Assembly (NCBI GenBank): GCA_034120015.1
Contig: JAXEIF010000024.1
Coordinates: 11,190-75,189, forward strand
Source: CALXOJ01 sp034120015
Lineage (GTDB): Bacteria > Spirochaetota > Spirochaetia > JAFGXN01
Length of the DNA: 64,000 nt
Direction: 5' to 3'
The notes beneath the pieces are model-generated. The model saw only the letters and a list, made by a program, of their open reading frames with translations. It ran no database searches and was not told the origin of the DNA. Within the stretch, counting starts at the first letter, position 1. Each line of letters begins with the position of its first letter. This document shows, in pieces, positions 26,339-36,108 of the stretch. Made by a program: the position numbers and the translations under genes.

Positions 26339-28066
26339 TTAATTGTTTTCTTTTGGTTTGTATACAGCTACCTGTTTGATTCTCAATGTACTGATCTCCT
26401 GCGCCTCTACATAAATTCTGAATGTGAATGTATTGGCATTACCGTTATTCAGTTTCGCCGGGCTTTCGATACACCACTGACCCGTATTGTTCAAAACAAA
26501 CGAATATTTTTGGCCGTTATAAAAGAAAACAGATGTTCCCAACTTAATTTCATGATTAAATTGATACCCGACAGAAAAATCCTGTCCGGAAACAACAGTA
26601 TAGGACTCCGCTGCTGCATCTGCTCCGTATTCAAACCGCCTCCCGTCTGTTCTTCTGAAAAAGCGTATTTTATCGTTTGTCCCTTCATTGAACCAGATAC
26701 TGACCGCTCCCTCTCCGACCGAATAATTCATCTTTGTCTCAAGAATCCATCCTTTCATTGTGTCCGAATCACCCAGATTCATGTTCTTAATGGTCAAATC
26801 TGTTGTCTGATTATCTGTACGTCCCTGTTCACTATTAAAATTAATAACAGCCCCTTCTGCCGTTAGTTGTATTTCCTCATAAAAGCCGTTGGTTACTTCC
26901 GCATCGGAAGAGAAATCCTTTTTGACAAAAACCGGTGTATACCTTTGCCCGTCCCTCATAATATCGCCTGCTGCCAAAACAGTCAAATTAATGGACTTGC
27001 TTACCTGTCTGTCAGCTGTATTCGTTACGGTAAGCGTCAGGCGATAATTCCCGTCACTTTCAATATTCGGTTTTAACGTTAATATGTACATTTCATTTAT
27101 ATTTGTCTCTGTCAGAGGAGTAAATTCAGAGACAAAAATTTCGGTTGCGGAAACATCCGTATAATCAGTATTATTGTCCGTTCTTGCCAAAGTAAAAACA
27201 GCTGTTTTATATCCTGCAACAGGATTTTCCGAAGAATCGGTTTTTATATTTGACATATCCAAATAAAGTATATCGCCCTGAGTATAACCGGGCATCGTAT
27301 TGGTTAAAACAAAATCCGCTACGGGATCTCCCGGAACCGTTACAACAAATTCGACCGATTTCTCAGCAGTGGAAAGCGTTTCATCAGTTGCCGAGTTGAC
27401 AATTGTCAAAGTCAGACGATACTTACCGTTACAGGCTGTATCTGATACTGTTAACGTCTGTTCATTGTTCAGGTTTTCCGATGTCAGCTCCGGAAGATTG
27501 CCAAACACACTATTTCCGGCAGGAATCCATGTTCCGGTTTCTTCCTGTTGCTCTACCATAAAGACAGCAGAAACCAGTTTCAGACGGTTCAGGCTGTCAA
27601 CCATAACATCTTTCATATCTATTACAACGGAATCACCTGCCGAAACAATTTTATTCTCCGGAGAAACCCAATAAAATTCGGGAACCGGAGATCCTTGGGC
27701 GTAGATCTGAAACCATTCGCTTTTTGAAACCGTTACCATTCCCTGTGACGCAAGTGAAAAAACTGCTTTAAAAATTCCCGGTTGTTCCATTACCTTTTTC
27801 ATTGCATATTTATTTTTACCTGCTTTCAAAGTCACTTCTTGCAAATCAGATAATTTATTTCCGACTGAATCCTGTAATTCAACCGTTAACTGCGCATCCG
27901 TTGTGCTCTCATATTGAGCCGCAAATGTAAATTCATCTCCCGTAAACCCGAACGAAGGAGAAACTGAAACCGCATTGATTTCCATCACCCGACTTTCTCC
28001 TTCAGGGGGAGGACAGGCTGCCAATAAGACACAAATCAGGCCAGAAAACATCAATTTTCTAAACAT
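26339..28066 (-). CDS. Multi-domain Ig-like lipoprotein, putative carbohydrate-binding
   Basis: 575 residues. Lipobox LLAAC followed by PPPEG. Three Ig-like beta modules follow (about 30-125, 130-240, 245-360), with repeated endings of the form YRLTLTIVNSA and YRLTLTVTNTA. The C-terminal 200 residues form a jelly-roll-like module similar to the end of the large GH16 protein encoded upstream (shared layout from RxxQ/VxYxPV to xxxVxYKP). There is no catalytic motif, so it is likely a surface glycan-binding partner of the GH16 enzymes. That function is inference. Its own AT-rich promoter region follows the terminator of the upstream gene. Confidence 0.75.
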   Translation of the reverse strand: MFRKLMFSGLICVLLAACPPPEGESRVMEINAVSVSPSFGFTGDEFTFAAQYESTTDAQLTVELQDSVGNKLSDLQEVTLKAGKNKYAMKKVMEQPGIFKAVFSLASQGMVTVSKSEWFQIYAQGSPVPEFYWVSPENKIVSAGDSVVIDMKDVMVDSLNRLKLVSAVFMVEQQEETGTWIPAGNSVFGNLPELTSENLNNEQTLTVSDTACNGKYRLTLTIVNSATDETLSTAEKSVEFVVTVPGDPVADFVLTNTMPGYTQGDILYLDMSNIKTDSSENPVAGYKTAVFTLARTDNNTDYTDVSATEIFVSEFTPLTETNINEMYILTLKPNIESDGNYRLTLTVTNTADRQVSKSINLTVLAAGDIMRDGQRYTPVFVKKDFSSDAEVTNGFYEEIQLTAEGAVINFNSEQGRTDNQTTDLTIKNMNLGDSDTMKGWILETKMNYSVGEGAVSIWFNEGTNDKIRFFRRTDGRRFEYGADAAAESYTVVSGQDFSVGYQFNHEIKLGTSVFFYNGQKYSFVLNNTGQWCIESPAKLNNGNANTFTFRIYVEAQEISTLRIKQVAVYKPKENN

Positions 28067-28163
28067 AACAACTCCTTTTTGAGTTTAGAACAGGTTATTA
28101 TTATATAATAACAAAAAAGAATATGATATTTTTTTAACAAAAATTTATTTTTATAATCAAGGC

Positions 28164-28191
28164 AAAAAGCGTCCCTTTCGGGACGCTTTTT
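28164..28191 (-). terminator. Terminator of the large GH16 gene
   Basis: AAAAAGCGTCCC / GGGACGCTTTTT hairpin located 15 bases after the stop codon, with T residues on both flanks. Confidence 0.85.
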
Positions 28192-28205
28192 CTTTTTTTG
28201 TCAAT

Positions 28206-31200
28206 CTACTCCGTTACCGGTTTGTAAAAAACGATTTTTTTAAGGGTAAGAGTACCGGGGTCGGATGTCGGATTTTCACCCGTACCAGACCCTATTTTCT
28301 CTCTATTAAAAACAAATTGAAACCTACCTTCGATTATATTAGGCGCTTTGTTTATAGCAGTGGAGTTCGTCATTTGAACTGTTTTACTGACTCCGTTAAA
28401 AAAGAATTGTGCCGTTTCTCCCTGTACTGTACCATTAATTAAATAACCTAAAACCTCATCTTTGTTTGCCTGTAATGTATATTGAGAATTGTTGTCAGCC
28501 GAATTGGGTCCTGCTCGAAAGGCCGTACCGGCTCCGATGGATCCTTCGAAAGTATTTCTGAGCAGCCAAAATGATCTGTCTGCCCCGTTTGTAATTGCAA
28601 TAATAGAACGAACAGCAGATGTATCAGAGTAATTAATCGTCATTTCAACCAGACAATTATTGGCGCTGTTTTCCGGTACATTGGCTATAGTCATTATATC
28701 ACTTTGCGTTCCGTCAGGCTGCAGACTGTTCACCGTAATCACCGGCTGAGCGTCATCACTCCATGCTTCTGCCGTTTTACTTGTAAATGTCACATCAGAA
28801 TTGGTATTGCTAAAATCCTCTACTGTTTTTACCGGTTTGTAAATGACATTATTCCGACGAACGTAAGTATCCGGATAAACGGTAATCTGCAAAGATGCGG
28901 TAACAGTTTTATTTCCTTTCGTTGTATAAGTAAACGTAACTGTTTCGGCTGTTTCCGTATCGCCGGTATTTTCAGGCAGCGTTAATGTTTTGGTGGTCAT
29001 ATCATAACTGCCCTTATCAACATTTACAGCTGATACAACCGCATCGGTAGGAGTGAGCGTTTCGGTAACGGCAACTGCCTCACCGCCGAAACCGGAAGCG
29101 GGATCGGCACTTAAACTAACCGATGTCAGTTCCGGAGCAGCCGCATTTTGAGTAAACACCGGTGTAATTGTTACTTTTTCTCCGTACTGCTGCGTTGCGA
29201 AATCAAAATACTGCGGCATTTGATCCGTTACTTCCAGATAATAACGTCCTTCGCCTTCCTCTGTCAGATCGGCAGAACCGCCGGACCAGGTTGCTTTAAC
29301 CGATTCGGCCAAATACCCGGAAGCGGGGGTGACATTCACATAAATTTTATTCCCGACCGAAGCGATATCGGCCCATGCCGCCTGATCGTTGTCTTTCACT
29401 TCCCGGTCAAACGAAATTGTGCCGTTTTCGATATCCTGCGCCAACACGGCCTGAGATACCGGAATTTGGTAAACAGCGAAATAATCGATGTAATATTTGT
29501 CTTCCGTACCGGTTGCCGGTCGCCCGCCACTATAATTATACCCCAGTTCCGTTGTAAATTTAAACCCCTGTTTCCAACGGGTTATTAAAGGCACATTGTT
29601 TTTCGGACTCCGATCCCCTACAGAGTAACCGTCCGCAAATGTAAAGTCTTTTTTGAAACTGGCAATACGACGGGGTGTTTCACCGTGATAACCGTAATAA
29701 ACAACCTCTTCCGGACTCCAGTAAATACCCAAAGTATACCAGTCCGAATTCAGATCAACATCTCCGTGTTTTTTCGTCGGCTGACTCCAGAATCTTCCGG
29801 ATGAGCGATTCCAAAAATGTGTCGTTACATCCAAATTTGTATTTGTAATCGCTTCCATAGCATCGAATTCGTACCACAACGGACTGTCTGCGTCGGAATC
29901 ATAGCTCCAGAAAGCATCCCAGTGATTCTGATCTTTTCTGTCTGTTCTGACCCGGGTTTCGATATATCCGAAAACAATATTTTTTTTCAAATGGATTCCG
30001 CCGGAAATCCATTTTTCTCCGGCCGTATTGTTTCCGTTTGACTGATCCTGGCCCGGGTAATAAGGCGTACTGTCCGTACTCTCTCCGGGCCTTGTTCCCC
30101 ATTCCCTGGTAAACATGGTAAAAACGGATCTTCCATCCAGCTCCGTCATTTCCAGAGCCTCGGGACGCCAATAAAAACGTTTGACCTTGTCTGTCTGCGA
30201 AATATATCCTTCGGAACGCCAGTTTTTCAGCACTTCGGCCTTATTATTAAAGTTTTCGGCCCAAAGCAGCGATAACGCTTTACCATCGACGGTTTTTGTA
30301 TTTTCAACCTTATACTGCTTTGTTCCGTTAAACGTAATGCCGGCACTCTTGTCACTCTGTGCTGCGGACGTTGCCGTAATTGTTACGGCGTCCGTTGTTT
30401 TAATCGTAATTTCCCATTTTGTACTTGTCGCCGTCGCTTCGGCTTCCACGGGAACGACCGTATATTTGGTATCGTCCTGAGACCATGTCACCGAGATATC
30501 CGACGGATTCTCTCCTCCAATCCCCGTAAAATTAAGGGTAACTGTAACCGTATCATTGAGAACCTGTCCGCTAAAAGAATTCGGTGTTGCCGATATGGAT
30601 TCGATTCCCTTATAGTCGGTTATTTTGAATTCGACAGTCCGGCTGTCTTTTTTGCCGGCTGTATTTTCGATTTCCAAAACAATACGAAAATTTCCGATCT
30701 CTGTTAAAGTCAGTTCAAAATCCGTATTCAGATTGTCGGCTGTCAGATTCGGAAATGTAAACCCGTCGAAAGATTCCCATGTACCGTTATTGTCTTTGTA
30801 TGCCGAAAAAGCGGCAGATTTTAACGCATATGTATCGGCACCCGTTCCCGCGACATCGGCACAAACAGCACCCATTCCTACTGTAATTGTTGCATTCTGA
30901 TAAACACCGGTTGTCGGCCATTTAAAGGCAGCGGACGGAATTCCGCCTTCTTTTACCTCAAATTCGGCTGTTTTGCTTTGCGGTTCGACACCCTCGGCTG
31001 CCAAAATGAAAACCGCCTTCATTTTTCCGACAGCATCGATTTTTGAAGTAATCGTTTTGCTCTTTTCGCCTGCTTTAACGGTGTCCGCCAATTTTTTTAC
31101 GGTTTTTCCTGCCGCATCCCGAACCTCTACACTTAACGAGGCTTCTGTCGTCACCGAAACCGCTGCCGTAAATTTAAAATTTTCTGTTGTGTTAAATCCC

Positions 31201-31307
31201 GTCGCCGGAGAAACGGAAACCTCTCCCAACGAAATTGTCCCTGATTCCGAAGTCGGGGGACATCCCAATAAGAATACAGAAATCAAAAACAAAATCACTC
31301 TTTTCAT
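28206..31307 (-). CDS. Large lipoprotein with GH16-type domain (agarase/carrageenase-like) and Ig modules
   Basis: About 1033 residues from the ATG at 31307, which has AAGGAGA at the right distance. Six codons upstream is an in-frame ATG without a site. Lipobox LLGC followed by PPTS. Two Ig-like modules related to those of the neighbouring lipoprotein and a third beta module precede a GH16-type catalytic domain (about 345-640) with motif EFDAMEAI near residue 486 and NHWDAFWSYD upstream. This is nearer to agarase- or carrageenase-like GH16 than to laminarinases. Beta modules and a C-terminal jelly-roll-like module follow. It probably attacks a galactan backbone outside the cell. Substrate is inferred from context with the sulfatases. 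Confidence 0.82.
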   Translation of the reverse strand: MKRVILFLISVFLLGCPPTSESGTISLGEVSVSPATGFNTTENFKFTAAVSVTTEASLSVEVRDAAGKTVKKLADTVKAGEKSKTITSKIDAVGKMKAVFILAAEGVEPQSKTAEFEVKEGGIPSAAFKWPTTGVYQNATITVGMGAVCADVAGTGADTYALKSAAFSAYKDNNGTWESFDGFTFPNLTADNLNTDFELTLTEIGNFRIVLEIENTAGKKDSRTVEFKITDYKGIESISATPNSFSGQVLNDTVTVTLNFTGIGGENPSDISVTWSQDDTKYTVVPVEAEATATSTKWEITIKTTDAVTITATSAAQSDKSAGITFNGTKQYKVENTKTVDGKALSLLWAENFNNKAEVLKNWRSEGYISQTDKVKRFYWRPEALEMTELDGRSVFTMFTREWGTRPGESTDSTPYYPGQDQSNGNNTAGEKWISGGIHLKKNIVFGYIETRVRTDRKDQNHWDAFWSYDSDADSPLWYEFDAMEAITNTNLDVTTHFWNRSSGRFWSQPTKKHGDVDLNSDWYTLGIYWSPEEVVYYGYHGETPRRIASFKKDFTFADGYSVGDRSPKNNVPLITRWKQGFKFTTELGYNYSGGRPATGTEDKYYIDYFAVYQIPVSQAVLAQDIENGTISFDREVKDNDQAAWADIASVGNKIYVNVTPASGYLAESVKATWSGGSADLTEEGEGRYYLEVTDQMPQYFDFATQQYGEKVTITPVFTQNAAAPELTSVSLSADPASGFGGEAVAVTETLTPTDAVVSAVNVDKGSYDMTTKTLTLPENTGDTETAETVTFTYTTKGNKTVTASLQITVYPDTYVRRNNVIYKPVKTVEDFSNTNSDVTFTSKTAEAWSDDAQPVITVNSLQPDGTQSDIMTIANVPENSANNCLVEMTINYSDTSAVRSIIAITNGADRSFWLLRNTFEGSIGAGTAFRAGPNSADNNSQYTLQANKDEVLGYLINGTVQGETAQFFFNGVSKTVQMTNSTAINKAPNIIEGRFQFVFNREKIGSGTGENPTSDPGTLTLKKIVFYKPVTE

Positions 31308-31333
31308 CTCTCTTCTCCTTAACATTTAAAAAT

Positions 31334-32965
31334 TTATAAAGCCGCTCCGGTTGTATCACCGTACTGACTTCTCAACGATTTTAATTTCTCTTTCAGAGAA
31401 TTTTTTAATTCTTCCGATGCAGTGTTATAAATATTTGTGCTTTCATCCGGATCATTCTGCAGATCGTACAGTTCCCAGGCATCGGTGGCATAATCTTCAT
31501 AAAAACGAATCAGTTTGTACCGACCGTCAAAAACACCGTAGTGTGCCGGGCACCAGTGTTCCTTCTCATATTTTCTCGATTCGGTAAAATGATAATAAAG
31601 GGCATCGCGCCAGGTAACCGGTTTTTCTCCTTTTAGCCACGGTAAGAAACTCTGCCCCTGAATTTTATCTTTTTCGGAGGCCTTGATTCCCGCTACTTCC
31701 AAAAAGGTCGGGGCAAAATCGATATTCTGTGTAAGCGCGTCCACCTGTGTTCCGGCCGGTATCACACCCGGCAGGCGGGCAATAAACGGCATGGAGAACG
31801 ATTCTTTGTACATCCACCGTTTATCGAAGAATCCTTTTTCTCCGAGAAAGAACCCCTGATCGGAACTGTAAACAACCAAGGTATTGTTGCTTAATCCCTG
31901 CTGATCGAGGAAATCAAGCAAACGCCCGATATTCTCATCCAGAGCTTTTACGGTCCGCAGGTAATCGCGGATATATCTCTGATATTTCCATATGGCCTGG
32001 TCTCTGCCCGTAGGATTAGCGGTAAAAAATGCCTGATTTTCTTTTTCGTATGAGGCCCAATATTTTTCCCGGTCTGCCTCACTTAACCGGTTCTGTTCGT
32101 ATGTAACACCGGGGTCGTTGGCATTATCGGTTACGGTATACATGTTCAGATAATTGGACGGGACTTCTTCCGGACGCAGTTTCATATCCCATCCCGGAAA
32201 CATGTGCCCGTCAACCCGCATACGGGCATCCTGAACATACGACGGCAATGAACCGAATTGTGAGCTGTCTTTAAAATCAGCAGGCAGAGGCCATGTGACA
32301 CCGTTATACAAGTCCAACTGATCCATTCTCGGCTGCCAGTTGCGGTGCGGTGCTTTATATTGACACATCAGCAGAAACGGTTTGTTTTTCTTTTTGGCAT
32401 CTTTGAGCCAGTCCATCGACAAATCGGTAATAATATCGGTACTGTAGCCGTTGATCGTTTCTTTTCCGCCGTTTTTATCGGAAGAACGGAATTCCGGATT
32501 GTAATAAAAACCCTGTCCGTAAAGCACTTTATAATCATCAAATCCGGCATTCTGCGGATTGACGGTATCACCCAAATGCCATTTTCCGATAATTCCGGTA
32601 TGATATCCTTCTTCCTGCAATGCCCGTGCAAATGTAAACTGGTTGGGATTAAAAGCACCGCCGTTATTGGAATAACCGTTGGCATGACTGTGCTTTCCGG
32701 TCAGAACAGCCGCCCGGCTCGGTCCGCTGATTGAATTACAGCAGGTGTTGTTGAGCAAAATGGCCCCTTCTTTTGCCAGACGGTCAATATTCGGTGTTTC
32801 AAACCCGGCAGATTTGAAAAAATCGGAATATGCGGTAATGGCATTCAAAGCATGATCGTCCGTAAAAATAAATAAGATATTGGTTTTATCTCCCAATTTC
32901 GGACCGCAACCGGAAAGCACCGACAATCCGGCAGCACCGATACAATACGTTAAATGTCGATTCAT
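31334..32965 (-). CDS. Serine-type sulfatase, lipoprotein
   Basis: 543 residues. A signal peptide ends in a lipobox-like LSGC near residue 20. The metal-binding start ILFIFTDDHA and the formylglycine motif SGPSRAAVLTGK are present, with Ser80 as the residue to be converted. The Ser form is typical of sulfatases matured by anaerobic radical SAM enzymes, one of which is encoded at 16309. Further motifs are IGKWHLGD, YKAPHRNWQP and YSSDQGFFLGEKG. It belongs to sulfatase family S1 and would remove sulfate esters from a polysaccharide outside the cytoplasm. It lies between the large GH16 gene and a close paralogue. Confidence 0.92.
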   Translation of the reverse strand: MNRHLTYCIGAAGLSVLSGCGPKLGDKTNILFIFTDDHALNAITAYSDFFKSAGFETPNIDRLAKEGAILLNNTCCNSISGPSRAAVLTGKHSHANGYSNNGGAFNPNQFTFARALQEEGYHTGIIGKWHLGDTVNPQNAGFDDYKVLYGQGFYYNPEFRSSDKNGGKETINGYSTDIITDLSMDWLKDAKKKNKPFLLMCQYKAPHRNWQPRMDQLDLYNGVTWPLPADFKDSSQFGSLPSYVQDARMRVDGHMFPGWDMKLRPEEVPSNYLNMYTVTDNANDPGVTYEQNRLSEADREKYWASYEKENQAFFTANPTGRDQAIWKYQRYIRDYLRTVKALDENIGRLLDFLDQQGLSNNTLVVYSSDQGFFLGEKGFFDKRWMYKESFSMPFIARLPGVIPAGTQVDALTQNIDFAPTFLEVAGIKASEKDKIQGQSFLPWLKGEKPVTWRDALYYHFTESRKYEKEHWCPAHYGVFDGRYKLIRFYEDYATDAWELYDLQNDPDESTNIYNTASEELKNSLKEKLKSLRSQYGDTTGAAL

Positions 32966-33019
32966 ATAAAACTCCTTTCACTTAATAATAACACGATATT
33001 TATAAAAACGCAAAAAAAT

Positions 33020-34603
33020 TTATTTTTTTACATCATCGTACAGATTTCGAAGATTATCCAGTTTTTGCATCATATTTTGTTTAACCGATTCATACCTGTC
33101 GTCTTCCCAAAGGTTGTGCATTTCCTCCGGATCCGTCTTTAAATCATAAAGCTCCCAGGCATCGGCATATTCTTCATATAAGCGCATCAGTTTATAGCGA
33201 CCGTCAAAAATACCGTAATGGGCAGGACACCAGTGTTCCTGCTCGACCGCTCTCGACTCATAAAAATGATAATAGATTGCATCACGCCAACCGGAGACCG
33301 GTTCCCCCCGAAGAAGCGGCAGAAAACTTTTTCCCTGAATTTCGTATTCATCACTGACGGGAACGCCGGCAACTTCCAAAAAGGTCGGGGCAAAATCGAT
33401 ATTCTGCGTTAAAGCCGTCACTTTTGTTCCTGCCGGTATTACCCCCGGAAAACGGGCAACAAACGGCATGGACAACGACGGTGTGTACATCCACCGTTTG
33501 TCAAACATTCCTTTTTCTCCCAAAAAAAATCCCTGGTCGGAACTGTATACAACCAGCGTGTTGTCTGCAATACCTTTTTCTTCCAGATAATCCAAAAGCC
33601 GGCCGATATTTTCATCAACGGCTTTCACCGCTCTCAGATAATCGCGAATATAACGCCGGTACTTCCAAAGAGCCTGTTCTTCCGGAGTGAAATTTCCGTT
33701 TTTAAACGCTTCATTTTCTTCCCGATAGGATTCATTGTAAGCTTTCCGGTCTTTAGCCGACAGCCGCATCGGCTCACTGTTGATCATATCTTTTCCGTAC
33801 AGATTTTTATAATTTTTAGGGATTTCGTTTTTTCGTAATTTCATATCCCAACCGGGAAACATATGCCCGTCGATACGCATACGCGCTTCCCGCATATAAT
33901 GCGGCGCCGCATCAAAATCGTAAAAGAAATTTTCCGGAACCGGCCACTCCACACCGCGGTATAAATCCAGATGCCGCATCGCCGGCTGCCAGTCGCGGTG
34001 CGGTGCTTTATACTGACACATCATTAAAAACGGCTCCCCGTTTTCCAACGCCTTATCCATCCATTCCATCGACAAATCGGTGATAATATCGGTACTGTAG
34101 CCTTTAACAGTTTTCCGTCCGTTCGGTGTCCGAAACTGAGGATTATAATAAGTTCCCTGATTGATCAGGACATTCCAATGATCAAAACCGGCTTCCCCGG
34201 GATTCAGATTATCTCCCAGGTGCCATTTGCCGATCAGAGCTGTCTGATAACCGTTTTTCTGCAGTTCCCGCGGAAAAGTAAACTGACGGGGATTAAAAGT
34301 GGTGGAATTATCCGTAAAGCCGTTTTTATGACTGTGCTTTCCCGTTAATACGGCCGCCCGGCTCGGACCGCTGATTGAATTACAGCAGGTGTTATTCAGA
34401 AGAATGGCTCCCTCATTGGCCAGCCGGTCTATATTGGGGGTTTCGAAACCGCCGGAACGAAAAAAATCGGAATAGGCTGTAATCGCCTTTTCCGCATGAT
34501 CATCCGTAAAAATAAAAAGAATATTCGGCTGCTCTCCGGCCGAAAGCGACATTACCGGTGCGCCCGCACTCAGAGCCGTTAAAATAAATTTTTTGGAATT
34601 CAT
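33020..34603 (-). CDS. Serine-type sulfatase, exported paralogue
   Basis: 527 residues. The N-terminus is a signal peptide ending in SLSAG, without a clear lipobox, unlike its neighbour. The catalytic motif is again SGPSRAAVLTGK, with Ser78 as the formylglycine precursor, and ILFIFTDDHAEKA supplies metal ligands. The two sulfatases are very similar through most of their length, pointing to tandem duplication, with differences concentrated in loops after YKAPHRDWQP that could give different sulfate-position preference. AAGGAGA precedes the ATG. A promoter lies at 34628-34656. Confidence 0.92.
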   Translation of the reverse strand: MNSKKFILTALSAGAPVMSLSAGEQPNILFIFTDDHAEKAITAYSDFFRSGGFETPNIDRLANEGAILLNNTCCNSISGPSRAAVLTGKHSHKNGFTDNSTTFNPRQFTFPRELQKNGYQTALIGKWHLGDNLNPGEAGFDHWNVLINQGTYYNPQFRTPNGRKTVKGYSTDIITDLSMEWMDKALENGEPFLMMCQYKAPHRDWQPAMRHLDLYRGVEWPVPENFFYDFDAAPHYMREARMRIDGHMFPGWDMKLRKNEIPKNYKNLYGKDMINSEPMRLSAKDRKAYNESYREENEAFKNGNFTPEEQALWKYRRYIRDYLRAVKAVDENIGRLLDYLEEKGIADNTLVVYSSDQGFFLGEKGMFDKRWMYTPSLSMPFVARFPGVIPAGTKVTALTQNIDFAPTFLEVAGVPVSDEYEIQGKSFLPLLRGEPVSGWRDAIYYHFYESRAVEQEHWCPAHYGIFDGRYKLMRLYEEYADAWELYDLKTDPEEMHNLWEDDRYESVKQNMMQKLDNLRNLYDDVKK

Positions 34604-34627
34604 TCTTTTCTCCTTACCTGATGATAT

Positions 34628-34656
34628 ATCATAACAGGAAAGAGAAATCGGGTCAC
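34628..34656 (-). promoter_or_regulatory. Promoter of the sulfatase genes
   Basis: Minus-strand GTGACC (34651-34656), 17-bp spacer, TATGAT (34628-34633). The -10 is embedded in the perfect 12-bp palindrome ATGATATATCAT (34621-34632), a possible operator. Confidence 0.5.
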
Positions 34657-34687
34657 GCGCTTTTAAATATTAACTTAAAAGTTTAAA

Positions 34688-35449
34688 TTAGACCGAAACC
34701 ACTTCGACAGGAATATTGCCGACAAGAAGATTTTTCAGCAAAAGAAACCCCGATGTATCATCCGTAACAAGAATTTCACGCAGCCCCTCTTCTTCGGGCA
34801 GATGTAATTTGCGGATATCTTCAATTATATATTCGGTACTGTCTACAACACGGATGCCGGGCATATGTTTTTCTATTAAAGGTTTCAAAACAGGGTAATG
34901 TGTACAGCCGAGAATCACCGTATCAATTCCCGTTCTCAGAATGTCTTTAAGAGTTTCTCTGACGACCGTTTCGGGAACAATGCCGTCAACCATGGCTTCT
35001 TCAACCATCGGTACAAAAAGCGGACAGCTTTGCTGATAAACACTGACATCAGCATTCAGGGCTTTGATGGCAGAAATATATGACTTACTGTTCACCGTTC
35101 CGTGAGTTCCGAGAACGCCTATTTTCCCGTTTCGGGTAATGTCGACGGCATTGGCGGCACCGGGCTTAATCACGCCCAAAACGGGAATCGACAATTCCCG
35201 TTCCAAGTCCGGCAATGCGTAGGATGAAATCGTGTTGCAGGCAACAATCAGAGCCGAAATATTGTATCTTTCTTTCAGAAAATGACCGCATTCCAGACTG
35301 TATTTAATAATGGTTTCGGGAGAACGGTTCCCGTAAGGAACCCGGGCAACATCTCCCAAATAAATTAAATTCTGGTGTTCGAATCCGGCAGCAACCGCTT
35401 TATAGACGGTCAGTCCGCCGATTCCCGAATCGTAAATGCCGATTGCCAT
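34688..35449 (-). CDS. murI: Glutamate racemase
   Basis: 253 residues from the ATG at 35449, preceded by GAGG. A longer in-frame extension would overlap the upstream gene and is discarded. Both catalytic cysteines are visible: VACNTISS near residue 72 and LGCTHYPVL near residue 182, with the opening IGIYDSGIGGLTVYK. The enzyme makes D-glutamate for peptidoglycan. The gene starts 11 bases after the iron-sulfur flavoprotein gene, whose leader contains a promoter-hairpin-U-run element that may therefore also control murI. Confidence 0.94.
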   Translation of the reverse strand: MAIGIYDSGIGGLTVYKAVAAGFEHQNLIYLGDVARVPYGNRSPETIIKYSLECGHFLKERYNISALIVACNTISSYALPDLERELSIPVLGVIKPGAANAVDITRNGKIGVLGTHGTVNSKSYISAIKALNADVSVYQQSCPLFVPMVEEAMVDGIVPETVVRETLKDILRTGIDTVILGCTHYPVLKPLIEKHMPGIRVVDSTEYIIEDIRKLHLPEEEGLREILVTDDTSGFLLLKNLLVGNIPVEVVSV

Positions 35450-35460
35450 GAGAACCTCTT

Positions 35461-36096
35461 TTATCTGATAAAATCGGTTTTCGGTTTGGCCGGAACCGAA
35501 GGAGGACAAAGACCGGCAGCTTTTCCGGCATCGAGACATTTGAGGAAATAGGCCATGTTGCGGGCCAGGGTTTTTAAAATCCAGATTCCTTCTTCGTCTT
35601 TGAAAATATCTTCGGGTTTGCTGCCGTGAACCATGTTCCAGTATCCGGAGGAAATCACCGGCATCTGCTGAATCATCGGGTATTTGAACAGCTGTTCGAG
35701 TGCGGCCGTTGTGCCCGCCCGGCGGGCCGAGACGATGCAGGCGGCCGGCTTGTAACGAAATGCCTTACCGCCGTTGCCGGCACTTTCCGAATAAAAGGCA
35801 CGATCCATGAACGATGCCATCGAACCGGCCGCGGCTGCGTAGTGGACGGGCGAACCGAAAACGAAAGCATCGGCTTCGGCGGCCTTTTCACGGAACCGGT
35901 TTACCGAATCGTCGTATGCGCATTTACCGGTTTTGGCGCAACGTAAACAGGCAACGCACCCCGTCAGAGGTTGGTTTCCGATCCAAAAAATTTCCGATTC
36001 GATTCCTTCTTCCCGAAGCGTGTCGGCTATAACCGACAACGCCGCGTTCGTGCAGCCTTTCTCGTGCGGACTTCCGTTAACCGTCAATACTTTCAT
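35461..36096 (-). CDS. Iron-sulfur flavoprotein, NADPH-dependent FMN reductase-like
   Basis: 211 residues from the ATG at 36096, preceded by AAGGA. A longer in-frame extension runs into the upstream repeat element and is discarded. The flavodoxin-like FMN loop is MKVLTVNGSPHEKGCTNAAL, and the cysteine motif CVACLRCAKTGKC (CX2CX2CX5C) matches the compact cluster motif of iron-sulfur flavoproteins. GSPVHYAAAAGSM follows as the second flavin segment. Such proteins move electrons in anaerobes, often in response to oxidants. It heads a two-gene unit with murI, and its 90-base leader is the repeat element at 36109-36221. Confidence 0.85.
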   Translation of the reverse strand: MKVLTVNGSPHEKGCTNAALSVIADTLREEGIESEIFWIGNQPLTGCVACLRCAKTGKCAYDDSVNRFREKAAEADAFVFGSPVHYAAAAGSMASFMDRAFYSESAGNGGKAFRYKPAACIVSARRAGTTAALEQLFKYPMIQQMPVISSGYWNMVHGSKPEDIFKDEEGIWILKTLARNMAYFLKCLDAGKAAGLCPPSVPAKPKTDFIR

Positions 36097-36108
36097 CTGA
36101 CCATCCTT

